A stretch of 6,956 nt of DNA from Pseudomonadota bacterium. Lineage in GTDB: Bacteria > Pseudomonadota > Gammaproteobacteria > Burkholderiales > Burkholderiaceae_F. A program made the translations under genes and the position numbers. The stretch spans positions 1 through 6,956 of the forward strand of contig JAKANT010000091.1 in assembly GCA_021823635.1 (NCBI GenBank), in the 5' to 3' direction. Below the pieces are notes generated by a model. The model worked only from the letters and a program-made list of their open reading frames with translations. It was not told the DNA's origin and did not search any database. Of the stretch, positions 1-6,255 are shown one piece after another (the stretch's first letter is position 1; each line of letters starts with the position of its first letter).

Positions 1-1014
1 CACCTGCGCGCGCGACAGGTCGCGCACCTGCAGCCCGTCGCACACGCCCTTGCATCCGCTCTGGTTGTCCAGCCAGACGACGCGCAGCCCGGCGCGCGCC
101 AGCAGGTGCAACAGCGATTCGTGCCGGCGTATGCGCGCCTCGTCGTAGTCGGCGCGGCCGAACGGCGAGAACATGCATGGCAGCGAAACCTCGGTCGAGG
201 TGCCGCACGCCGTCGTGTGCGCGAAATACACGACCGGCAGCCGCGCCAGCTCGGGATTGGTCGGGCGCGGGTAGCCGCCGAGCGAGAAATTGGCGGCGCG
301 CGCCGTCTCGCCGACCACCAGCACGAACAGGGTCGGCTTGCGCGAGGCAGGCGCGGCGCGCACCGCCGGCTCCGGCGGATCGCGCGCCACGGTGGCGCTC
401 CTGGCGTCGCCGACCAGCACGCGCCCGAGCGACCAAACGACGTTGGCCGGCGTGATCAGGTAGCGCAGCTCGCGCCGGTTGCGCATCATCGACACGAGGT
501 CCTGGTACGCGACCAGCAGCGCGCCGCCGGCGACCAGCAGCGCCACAGCGAGCGCCACCCCGCGCGACGCGAGCGCGCGCCGAGCGCCGCGCTCTTTCAG
601 CCTGACCGCCCAAGGAGCGGCGGCCGCGGCAAGCCCGAACGCGAGCGCGGCTGCCAGCCCCGGGCCGATCAGCTCCGACGCTTCGCGCACGTCGGTCGCC
701 AGCGCGTTGCGCAGCATCGAGGGATCGAGCACGACGCCGTAGCGCTCGATGAAAAACGCGGCGGCGCTGCTGACCAGCACCAGCAGCGCGAGCAGCGGAC
801 GCGCCGTGCGCCGCGTCGCCAGCAGGCCGAGCGCCAGGAAATACAACGCCGCGAGCGCGACGAAGGTGGCGGCGGCCAGCCGCACGTCCGGCCAGCCCGC
901 GAACGGCCGGTCGGCGAACAGGGCGCGCCAGAAGGGGACGTTGAAGACGCCGGCCATGACCGCCGCGCCTGCGGCGAGCAGTGTTTCGACCGCCACGAGC
1001 GGGCGGCGAATCAT
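1..1014 (-). CDS. eptA: Lipid A phosphoethanolamine transferase, EptA/MCR family (C-terminus beyond window)
   Basis: Inner-membrane enzyme that transfers phosphoethanolamine from phosphatidylethanolamine to lipid A phosphates on the periplasmic side. The 338 visible residues have an N-terminal membrane domain with about five hydrophobic segments (roughly residues 6-28, 46-68, 73-92, 115-136 and 151-172), a linker, then the start of the sulfatase-like catalytic domain. The metal-ligand motif VVGETARAANFSLGGY carries Glu236. The CGTSTEVSLPCMF block holds Thr274, aligning with the phosphoethanolamine-accepting threonine (Thr285 in MCR-1), and Cys270/Cys280, which match a conserved disulfide. Cys321 and Cys325 in SGCKGVCD match a second one. 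The later metal-binding Asp/His motifs fall outside the window. Its ATG overlaps the stop of the PAP2 gene by four bases (ATGA), so the two are translationally coupled. The family is certain; the precise acceptor is inferred. Confidence 0.95.
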   Translation of the reverse strand, partial: MIRRPLVAVETLLAAGAAVMAGVFNVPFWRALFADRPFAGWPDVRLAAATFVALAALYFLALGLLATRRTARPLLALLVLVSSAAAFFIERYGVVLDPSMLRNALATDVREASELIGPGLAAALAFGLAAAAAPWAVRLKERGARRALASRGVALAVALLVAGGALLVAYQDLVSMMRNRRELRYLITPANVVWSLGRVLVGDARSATVARDPPEPAVRAAPASRKPTLFVLVVGETARAANFSLGGYPRPTNPELARLPVVYFAHTTACGTSTEVSLPCMFSPFGRADYDEARIRRHESLLHLLARAGLRVVWLDNQSGCKGVCDGLQVRDLSRAQV

Positions 1015-1724
1015 GGCCGCTCTCCCCGTTCGCGCATCAGCGGCGCGAAGACGAGTGCGGCCGCGCACCAAGCGATCGCTGCTGACCACAGGTTGTGCCC
1101 GACGAAATGCGCCCCTTGCGCCACGCGCACCGCACCGGCCAGCACGCCGGCGCCGAGCGCGAGCGCCAGCCCGATGACGGCGAGCCTGCGCCGTCCGACC
1201 GCCCGTGCGGCGAAGGCGAGCGCTACCAAGGAGAAACCGCCCGACGCGTGGCCGCTCGGAAAGCAGCGCCCCGCCTCGGACGGGGGTACGAACCAAACGG
1301 CGCTCGCGTCGGCCAAGCCGCCGTATCGCTTCAGGTCCCACGGGCACGGGTGCGAATTGATGCCCTTCAGGGCCACGACGATCAGCGGACCGGCCGCCAG
1401 CGCCGCCACCGTGGCCCACAGCACGCGCCGGTGCGCGGACAGATGCGACACCCAAGGCGCGACGGCGGCCGCGGCCAGCAGCGCGAGCCACAACGCCAGC
1501 ACCGCCGACTTGGCGATGCGGTGGCCGAACAGCTCGAGCAGCGGCCAGGTGCGGGCGGGAAACGCCCCCTGCACGGGATCGAAGACGAGGTCGCTGACGG
1601 CGCGATCGACGCCGAGTCGCGCGCAGGCGACGGCGGCGAGCGCGAATGCGCCGGGAACGAGCAGCGCGTGGACGGCGAGAAAGGCGGGGGCCTTGGGCCC
1701 GCGTAGAGCGAGGACGGACGCCAT
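1011..1724 (-). CDS. PAP2-family membrane phosphatase linked to eptA
   Basis: Integral-membrane phosphatase of the type 2 phosphatidic acid phosphatase superfamily, 237 residues with about five or six hydrophobic segments. Members beside eptA or mcr genes are thought to act on lipid A or on undecaprenyl or phospholipid phosphates in the periplasmic leaflet. Visible motifs are a degenerate first motif, KGINSHPCPW (Lys120; the usual Arg position is Cys127), a perfect second motif, FPSGH (Ser157, His159), and a third motif with Arg200 and His206 where the usual last Asp is His210 (AHFVGHNLW). The start is uncertain. A TTG at 1752-1754 would add ten polar residues, but a candidate -10 element overlaps it and ATG 1722-1724 leads directly into the hydrophobic N-terminus, so I chose the ATG. 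Neither start has a good Shine-Dalgarno. The stop overlaps the eptA start, so the pair forms a two-gene unit behind an 11-base repeat array. Confidence 0.9.
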   Translation of the reverse strand: MASVLALRGPKAPAFLAVHALLVPGAFALAAVACARLGVDRAVSDLVFDPVQGAFPARTWPLLELFGHRIAKSAVLALWLALLAAAAVAPWVSHLSAHRRVLWATVAALAAGPLIVVALKGINSHPCPWDLKRYGGLADASAVWFVPPSEAGRCFPSGHASGGFSLVALAFAARAVGRRRLAVIGLALALGAGVLAGAVRVAQGAHFVGHNLWSAAIAWCAAALVFAPLMRERGERP

Positions 1725-1753
1725 CGGGGCAGCGGCACGGTCAGATGGCGCCA

Positions 1754-1759
1754 AACCTA
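1754..1759 (-). promoter_or_regulatory. Candidate -10 element for the PAP2-eptA pair
   Basis: On the minus strand this reads TAGGTT, a poor match (3 of 6) to the sigma-70 -10 consensus. It lies 11 bases downstream of the last unit of the direct-repeat array. That is close to the spacing between a PhoB-type box and the -10 element at activator-dependent promoters lacking a good -35. Transcription from here would start near 1747, inside the TTG-started version of the phosphatase gene but upstream of its ATG. This is a positional inference only. Confidence 0.35.
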
Positions 1760-1770
1760 GCCGTGCCGGT

Positions 1771-1808
1771 GTCGAAGGCGCGTCAAGCGCGCGTCAAGAT
1801 TTCGTCAA
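1771..1808 (-). promoter_or_regulatory. Four-unit 11-base direct-repeat array, probable response-regulator operator
   Basis: Reading the minus strand, TTGAC occurs three times (plus-strand positions 1804-1808, 1793-1797, 1782-1786), followed by TCGAC at 1771-1775. Each unit starts exactly 11 bases from the next. Tandem half-sites with an 11-base period are the known geometry of OmpR/PhoB-family sites (the Pho box and the PmrA box), where two regulator monomers bind head to tail. Four units would fit two dimers. The array straddles the end of the sensor kinase gene, whose TGA lies in the first unit, and precedes PAP2-eptA. The natural candidate to bind it is the response regulator encoded at 3109-3813. 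Periodicity and position are seen; the binding protein is inferred. Confidence 0.7.
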
Positions 1809-3112
1809 ATCGCGCCCAGCGACAGGATGAAGCGCGTTCCCTGCTTGGCGGCCGGCTCGCGCGCGGCGGCCGGTTCGACCGAAAGCTGCCAGCCGTGCAG
1901 ATCGGCGAGCTGGCGCGCGATCGCCAGCCCGAGTCCGCGCTCGCCGTCCGGCGCCTCGCCCTCGGAGTCGAGCAAGCGCCCGCGGTAATAGCGGTCGAAC
2001 ACGAACGGCAAGTCCTGCGGCGCGATGCCCGGACCGTCGTCGATGACTTCGATGCGGCCGGCGGCGAAGCGCACCGTGCAGCGGGCCGGCGCTGCATGCT
2101 CGACGGCGTTGCGAAACAGGTTGCGCAGGATGGTGAGCAGGGCGTGCCGGTCCGCCGCGACCCGCGTGCCTGGCGGCACCTCGTTCGCAAACCGCAGCGC
2201 GCCGGCACCGCGCAGCGCCTGCAGGCTCGCCCACGCGTCGTCCACGCACGCGGCTAGATCGATCGTCTGGGCGGGCGCGCGCCGGCGCGCCGACAGCCGG
2301 CGCGCCGCTTCGAGCGACGCGGTGACCGCATCCACCGATGCCAGCGCGCGCTGCAGGCGTGCGCGTTGCGGCGAGTCGGCCGGGGCGCCGCTTTCCAGCA
2401 GTTCCAGGTCGGTGCGCAGCGCCGCCAGCGGCGTGCGGATCTCATGGCCGAGGTTGGCGACGAACTCGCGTTCGTGCGCGATCGCCCGTTCGAAGCGGTC
2501 CTGCACGCGCGCGAAGGCGTCGAGCAGGCGGCTTTCTTCGTCGCTCGCCGCCGCCTCGGCGCGGGGTGCCTGCGGCGCCCAGTTGGCCAGGCGCGCGGTG
2601 AGTCGTTCGATCGGCGCGACGATCCAGCCGGCGACCTGCCAGGCGACCAGCGCTGCCAGCGCGAGGCAGAGCACCCCGAGCGCGATCAGGTACAGCCCGA
2701 ACTCGCGCACCTTGGCCTCGTTCCTCTCGGCGTCGTACTGCACCACCAGCCGCCCGGCCGCGGTCGGCAGCGCGACCACGTGCAACTCCCGCAACGGTCG
2801 CCCGAGCCGATGCGGGCCGTCTCGAAGCGACGCCAGGTGCGGCGGCAGCGGTGTCGGCGCCGCATGCCCCGAGGCATCGACGAGCCACGCGCTCAGGTCC
2901 GGGGCGGGCCGGAAGGCGGCCGCGGGGCTGGCGGCGTGCAGTTCGCCGCGCTCGACGCGTGCCGCCAGTTCGCGCGCCTGCGCCAACACCAGCTCGTCGA
3001 CCAGATCGTCCTCCTGATCGACCAGCGACAGATAGGCGAGCAGACCCTGCGCGACCACGAACAGCGCCACCACGGCGAGCATGGCCAGCGCGACGCGCCG
3101 TTTCAGCTTCAT
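1805..3112 (-). CDS. Sensor histidine kinase of a PmrB/ColS/QseC-like two-component system
   Basis: A 435-residue membrane histidine kinase. Transmembrane segments at about 7-29 and 139-161 flank a periplasmic region of about 110 residues. A HAMP-like linker follows from about 162 (IVAPIERL), then a HisKA dimerisation domain with phospho-acceptor His223 in GHEIRTPL, and an HATPase domain with the N box NLFRN (331-335), the D box DDGPGI (358-363), FDRYYRG (372-378) and the glycine box RGLGLAIA (392-399). No catalytic residue appears to be missing. An acidic patch, DQEDDLVDE (32-40), follows the first membrane segment and could bind metal or cationic ligands, but this is inference. The ATG overlaps the regulator's stop by four bases (ATGA), so the cognate pairing is clear. 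The genes downstream suggest a role in sensing envelope stress or cations and controlling lipid A decoration. PmrB and ColS cannot be told apart from this sequence alone. Confidence 0.93.
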   Translation of the reverse strand: MKLKRRVALAMLAVVALFVVAQGLLAYLSLVDQEDDLVDELVLAQARELAARVERGELHAASPAAAFRPAPDLSAWLVDASGHAAPTPLPPHLASLRDGPHRLGRPLRELHVVALPTAAGRLVVQYDAERNEAKVREFGLYLIALGVLCLALAALVAWQVAGWIVAPIERLTARLANWAPQAPRAEAAASDEESRLLDAFARVQDRFERAIAHEREFVANLGHEIRTPLAALRTDLELLESGAPADSPQRARLQRALASVDAVTASLEAARRLSARRRAPAQTIDLAACVDDAWASLQALRGAGALRFANEVPPGTRVAADRHALLTILRNLFRNAVEHAAPARCTVRFAAGRIEVIDDGPGIAPQDLPFVFDRYYRGRLLDSEGEAPDGERGLGLAIARQLADLHGWQLSVEPAAAREPAAKQGTRFILSLGAI

Positions 3113-3813
3113 CGAGGGTCTGCACGCTGCGCGCGCAGCCGGTAGCCGATGCCGTGCACGGTCTCCAGGCCGTCATAGCCGGCGGCGGCGAGCGCCTGCC
3201 GCAGCAGGTGGATCTGGCTGCGCAGCGCGTCGCTCGCCGGCGGGTCGTGCGGCCACAGGGCGGCCTCGATTTCCGCGCGCGGCACGACTCGCCCGGGGTC
3301 GCGCAACAGCAGCTCGAGGATCTGCATGCCGCGCGGGGTGAGCTTCAACGGCGTGTCGCCGACGCGCACTTCACGGGTGCGTCGATCGAACGAAAGCGGG
3401 CCGCTGCGGCGCACGTCCTCGACCGCGGCGCCGCTCGCGCGCCGGTGCAGCGCGCGAACCCGCGCCTCGACCTCCGCCAGCGCGAAAGGCTTGACCAGGT
3501 AGTCGTCGGCTCCGAGACGAAATGCCTCCAGCTTGTCGGCCAGCGCGTCGCGCGCCGTCAACACCAGCACCGGCGTGGCCACCGCGAGCCGCCGCCGCAG
3601 GTGCTGTAGCACCTGCAGGCCATCTGCGCGCGGCAGCCCGAGGTCGAGCACGATCACGTCGTACGTCGCACTCGACAGCCGCGCGATGGCCGCGGCGCCG
3701 TCGTGCGCACAGTCCGCCGCCAGGCCGCGACCTTCGAGGTACTCGACCAGGTTGGCGACGAGGGTCGGGTCGTCCTCGACGATCAGCACGCGGGGCGACG
3801 GCGGCGTGGACAT
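3109..3813 (-). CDS. OmpR/PhoB-family response regulator (PmrA/ColR/QseB-like)
   Basis: A 234-residue DNA-binding response regulator. The receiver domain spans about 8-122 with the acidic pocket Glu13/Asp14/Asp15, phospho-acceptor Asp57 (VIVLDLGLP), Thr86 in VLVLTARD and Lys108 in LVKPF. The winged-helix output domain spans about 138-228, with the typical LKLTPRGMQILELLL and TVHGIGYRL segments. The reading frame stays open upstream, but the protein naturally begins at MSTPPSPRVLIVEDD, so I used the ATG at 3811-3813. No clear Shine-Dalgarno is visible. It is coupled to the kinase by a four-base overlap and lies 34 bases after the nucleotidyltransferase stop, so it may be read through from the upstream operon or use a promoter inside that gene. 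Its likely target is the 11-base repeat array before PAP2-eptA. Confidence 0.95.
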   Translation of the reverse strand: MSTPPSPRVLIVEDDPTLVANLVEYLEGRGLAADCAHDGAAAIARLSSATYDVIVLDLGLPRADGLQVLQHLRRRLAVATPVLVLTARDALADKLEAFRLGADDYLVKPFALAEVEARVRALHRRASGAAVEDVRRSGPLSFDRRTREVRVGDTPLKLTPRGMQILELLLRDPGRVVPRAEIEAALWPHDPPASDALRSQIHLLRQALAAAGYDGLETVHGIGYRLRAQRADPR

Positions 3814-3847
3814 GCGGTCGATCGTGCTCAAGCGCGCGCTGCCGCCG

Positions 3848-4972
3848 TCAGGTGGCCGCCGTCGCGGTGCGCGTTGCGCGCCAGGATCGCCACAGCTTGT
3901 GCGCGGCGTGGTAGGCGAGCAGCGGCGGTGGCATACGCAGCCAGGCGGCGCGCGCCTCGAGCAGCTTCGCCGCCAGCGCGTCGCGCCATCCCGGCTCGCC
4001 GTCGGGATCGACCGGCGGCAGCGTGCGCGCCGCGAGCGCACCGAACGCCCGGCGCAGCGCCCAAGGCGGCCGCGTGCGCTCGATCCAGACGTCGATCAGC
4101 GGCGGCAGCGGCGTGTCCAGCCAGCGCCGCGAGGCTTGCAGCGCGTACCACAGCGGGCGCGCCAACTCGAGCCGGTGCGCGCGCTCGATCAAGCGCGGCC
4201 AGAAGTCGGTTGCGGCCGCCGCGTAATGGCGCAGCAGCGCGTCGATGTCCACCAGATCGCGCAGTCGGCCCGTGCAGTCCGAGTCCTGGAACAGGTGCGC
4301 CGCCGCGTGCAGCACCTGATCGGCCGCGGCCAGCGCGTGATACGGCGTCCCGGCAATCGGCACGGCGGAGGCGAACAGCGCGTCGGTGTCCGGTTTCAGC
4401 CGCCCGTGAGGCGGCAGGATCGCGTGGTGCAGATCCAGCTCGAGCGCCTGCCCCGCGCACTGCAGCGGCGGCAGTTCGTGCGACCACGCGCGGTAGTAGT
4501 GCTGGTCGTAGGGATCGTTCTTTTCGAACTCCCAGCCCGCCGCGCGCAGCGCGCCCTCGAGCGCGTCCAGCGCGCCCCGCGGCACCATCACGTCGACGTC
4601 GGCCGGCAGCCGGCCCTCCGCCACGGGAAGATCCTGCAGCACGTAGGCGGCGCCCTTCAGCAGGACGATCTTTGCGCCGCTGGCGCGCAACAGCGGCTCG
4701 ATGGTCGCCAGCAGGTGCAGCACCTTCTGTCGGCGATATCGCGCCTCGATGCGGCCGGCGGCGAGTTGACGCCGCGCGACCTCGGGCAAGATCTCCGGCG
4801 CCAGCGCCGAGCCCACGCGCGCGGCCAGCACACCGAGCAGCCGCGCCGCGCGCGCCGCGCGCAGCAGCACGTCCCACTGTGCCTCGCCGAGCGCTGCGCA
4901 ACTTCGCGCGTCGGTCAAGGCGCGCAGCAACAGACGGACGTGGTCGGGCAGCGCGGAGGCAGCGGGCAGCAT
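3848..4972 (-). CDS. Nucleotidyltransferase-family protein of an HPr-rel-A-like module
   Basis: A 374-residue predicted cytoplasmic protein resembling the 'uncharacterised nucleotidyltransferase' family (NTP_transf_5-like). The nucleotidyltransferase core is visible at about 95-185. It has a lysine-glycine turn (VLLKGAAYVLQ, Lys106-Gly107), the metal-binding pair Asp125/Asp127 in LPADVDVMV, and a probable third acidic residue, Asp180, in LELDLHHAI. The rest is helical and Ala/Arg/Leu-rich, with a further HAAAHLFQD motif near 222-230. Such proteins would transfer a nucleotide or related phosphoryl group; the substrate is unknown. An in-frame GTG at 5072-5074 would add 34 low-complexity, Arg-rich residues overlapping the kinase gene, so I chose the ATG at 4970-4972, which leaves a 49-base gap. 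Similar proteins accompany HprK-like kinases in phosphorylated lasso peptide clusters, which suggests action on the same substrate as the kinase here. That role is inferred. Confidence 0.82.
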   Translation of the reverse strand: MLPAASALPDHVRLLLRALTDARSCAALGEAQWDVLLRAARAARLLGVLAARVGSALAPEILPEVARRQLAAGRIEARYRRQKVLHLLATIEPLLRASGAKIVLLKGAAYVLQDLPVAEGRLPADVDVMVPRGALDALEGALRAAGWEFEKNDPYDQHYYRAWSHELPPLQCAGQALELDLHHAILPPHGRLKPDTDALFASAVPIAGTPYHALAAADQVLHAAAHLFQDSDCTGRLRDLVDIDALLRHYAAAATDFWPRLIERAHRLELARPLWYALQASRRWLDTPLPPLIDVWIERTRPPWALRRAFGALAARTLPPVDPDGEPGWRDALAAKLLEARAAWLRMPPPLLAYHAAHKLWRSWRATRTATAAT

Positions 4973-5021
4973 GGCGCGCCATTGTAGGAATGCGGCCTGC
5001 CGATGGCCCGGCGCGCGCCGG

Positions 5022-5945
5022 TCACGACGGCGCGACCGCGTCGTCGAGCAACCGCCCGATTGCCTGCACCGCACGCGTCAGTTCGCCATAGCGAAGCTGA
5101 TAGCAGGCGCTGGCGGCAACCACGCGGCCGAGCGCGTCGAAGCCGTCGGGCCCGACGACTTCGTAATTGAACGAGTTCACCGCCAGCCGCGCGAAGGCGC
5201 GCGCGCGAGGAATCGGTTCGATCTCGACCCCGACGGCCGCATCGAAGCGCGGAAAGATCACCAGCGCGGGCGCCGCGCTCTGGTGTCGCGCCTGCACGTG
5301 CGACGCGGCAGGCGCCAGGTGCGCGACCGTGCCTTTGTGCGTCTTCGGGAAGCGCGGGCCGATCACCGCCTCCGGCGCCAGGCGCGCGATCACGTCGATC
5401 GACTCGTTCTTCAGGGCGATCGGGCGCAACAGCGGCAGCAGCCGTGCATCGTCGAACCGCACCACGCCGAATTCGTCCGACAGCAGACGGAAGCCGCCCA
5501 GCGCCAACGCCGCGGTAAGCGTGCTCTTGCCCGCGCCCGGCATCGCGGGCAGCAGCACCGCCCGCCCGCCGCGCTCCACCACACCGGCGTGCAGCAGCAG
5601 GTAGCTCGTCAGGCGCGTGGCCAACGCGTAATTCAGTCCCCACTCGAGCAGCGGCAGCGGCGTGTCGGCGGGAAACGGCTCGAGCTCGCGTGCGCCGTCA
5701 ATCAGCAGCTCCACTTGCGGGCGCAGCCAGCGGCGAAGCCCTGGCGCTCGCCGCAGTTTCACCGTCACGTCGCACGCGCGCTTCGCATCGCTCGGCTCGT
5801 AGCCGCGGTAGACGATCCGCAGCAACTGTGCCAGCGCGGGCACGTCGCTGCGGATGCGTACACAGGCCGCGCCGCAGTCGATGGCGATACCGCGCCCCGC
5901 CAGTTCCGACTGCAAGCGCGCCGGCGCGACGTCACCGATGAGCAA
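5022..5945 (-). CDS. HprK-related kinase (HPr-rel-A type)
   Basis: A 307-residue P-loop protein resembling the C-terminal kinase domain of HPr kinase/phosphorylase but not a genuine HprK. A conserved histidine (His119, LLLHAGVV) precedes a glycine-rich turn and the P-loop PAMPGAGKST (Lys140, Ser141). A Walker B-like acidic pair, Asp157-Glu158 in LLSDEFG, stands where HprK has Asp-Asp. A conserved-looking block, RFPKTHKGTVAHL, is at 198-210. The first 100 residues replace the normal HprK N-terminal domain. It presumably phosphorylates Ser or Thr on a partner protein using ATP. No HPr gene is visible, so the target is more likely a module protein. The start is a TTG (5943-5945), chosen because MLIGDVAPARLQSEL suits the family N-terminus and no ATG is available before the conserved region. 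It overlaps the PqqD-like gene by 14 bases. The fold is clear; the substrate is unknown. Confidence 0.88.
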   Translation of the reverse strand: MLIGDVAPARLQSELAGRGIAIDCGAACVRIRSDVPALAQLLRIVYRGYEPSDAKRACDVTVKLRRAPGLRRWLRPQVELLIDGARELEPFPADTPLPLLEWGLNYALATRLTSYLLLHAGVVERGGRAVLLPAMPGAGKSTLTAALALGGFRLLSDEFGVVRFDDARLLPLLRPIALKNESIDVIARLAPEAVIGPRFPKTHKGTVAHLAPAASHVQARHQSAAPALVIFPRFDAAVGVEIEPIPRARAFARLAVNSFNYEVVGPDGFDALGRVVAASACYQLRYGELTRAVQAIGRLLDDAVAPS

Positions 5946-6237
5946 ACGAATCCCCGTCGGCTGCCTGCGCCAGACCCAGCCGGTTCAGTTCTTCCAGAAG
6001 GTGGGCGGCGTGTTCGGATGCCGATTCCCGCTCGGATTCCTGCAAGGCTTCAGCGAGAAAAGCGCCGACCTCCGCCGCCGAGCGCGGCGCTTCGGCGAGC
6101 AGGTCGAGCACGGCCGCCGCGGCCGCGTTCAGCAGGTGCGCATCCCAGGACAGCGGATTGAAGACGATGAACTCGTCGCCGAAATCCAGCATGCGAATGC
6201 CGGAAGCCGCCCGGTAGCGGCGATCGCCCGCAAGCAC
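5932..6237 (-). CDS. PqqD-like peptide-binding protein of an HPr-rel-A-like module
   Basis: A 101-residue protein with the PqqD/RiPP-recognition-element layout. Beta strands at about 12-36 contain GDEFIVFNPLSWDAHLLN, followed by alpha helices at about 37-50, 53-68 and 73-89. PqqD-family domains are small winged-helix chaperones that bind the leader of a precursor peptide and present it to modifying enzymes. Its position between a small signal-bearing protein and a kinase suggests it brings substrate to the kinase or nucleotidyltransferase. The start is a GTG (6235-6237). The in-frame stop of the preceding gene is just upstream, and the next ATG (residue 16) would remove part of the conserved RYRAASGIRML segment. 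The stop lies inside the kinase gene (14-base overlap), implying coupled translation. No Shine-Dalgarno is evident. The fold assignment rests on pattern recognition of a short, divergent family. Confidence 0.82.
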   Translation of the reverse strand: MLAGDRRYRAASGIRMLDFGDEFIVFNPLSWDAHLLNAAAAAVLDLLAEAPRSAAEVGAFLAEALQESERESASEHAAHLLEELNRLGLAQAADGDSFAHR

Positions 6238-6255
6238 CGCGTGCGCGTCGGAGCG

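Noticed and set aside
106..1830. Long plus-strand open frame of 574 codons
   Set aside because: It is antisense to the clearly recognisable EptA and PAP2 genes. Its product is Arg/Ala/Gln-rich low complexity without motifs, as expected for shadow frames at about 70% GC.
3814..3847. A second operator copy upstream of the response regulator
   Set aside because: TTGAG and TCGAC are present on the minus strand but are 10, not 11, bases apart and only two units, so autoregulation through the same array is not supported.
3814..4041. Extended N-terminus for the response regulator
   Set aside because: The added residues are Arg/Pro-rich and overlap the nucleotidyltransferase gene. The receiver domain begins just after the ATG at 3811-3813.
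4973..5074. Extended nucleotidyltransferase start at GTG 5072-5074
   Set aside because: The extra 34 residues are Arg-rich, overlap the kinase C-terminus and do not look like the family. The ATG at 4970-4972 begins the conserved-looking region.
3533..5091. Long overlapping plus-strand open frames of 484 and 462 codons
   Set aside because: They lie opposite the response regulator and nucleotidyltransferase genes, encode Arg-rich low-complexity sequence and have no recognisable domain.
4915..5643. Minus-strand 242-codon frame crossing the kinase and nucleotidyltransferase genes
   Set aside because: It is a shifted frame of the kinase gene. The P-loop and family motifs are in the other frame, and the product is Gly/Ala/Arg low complexity.
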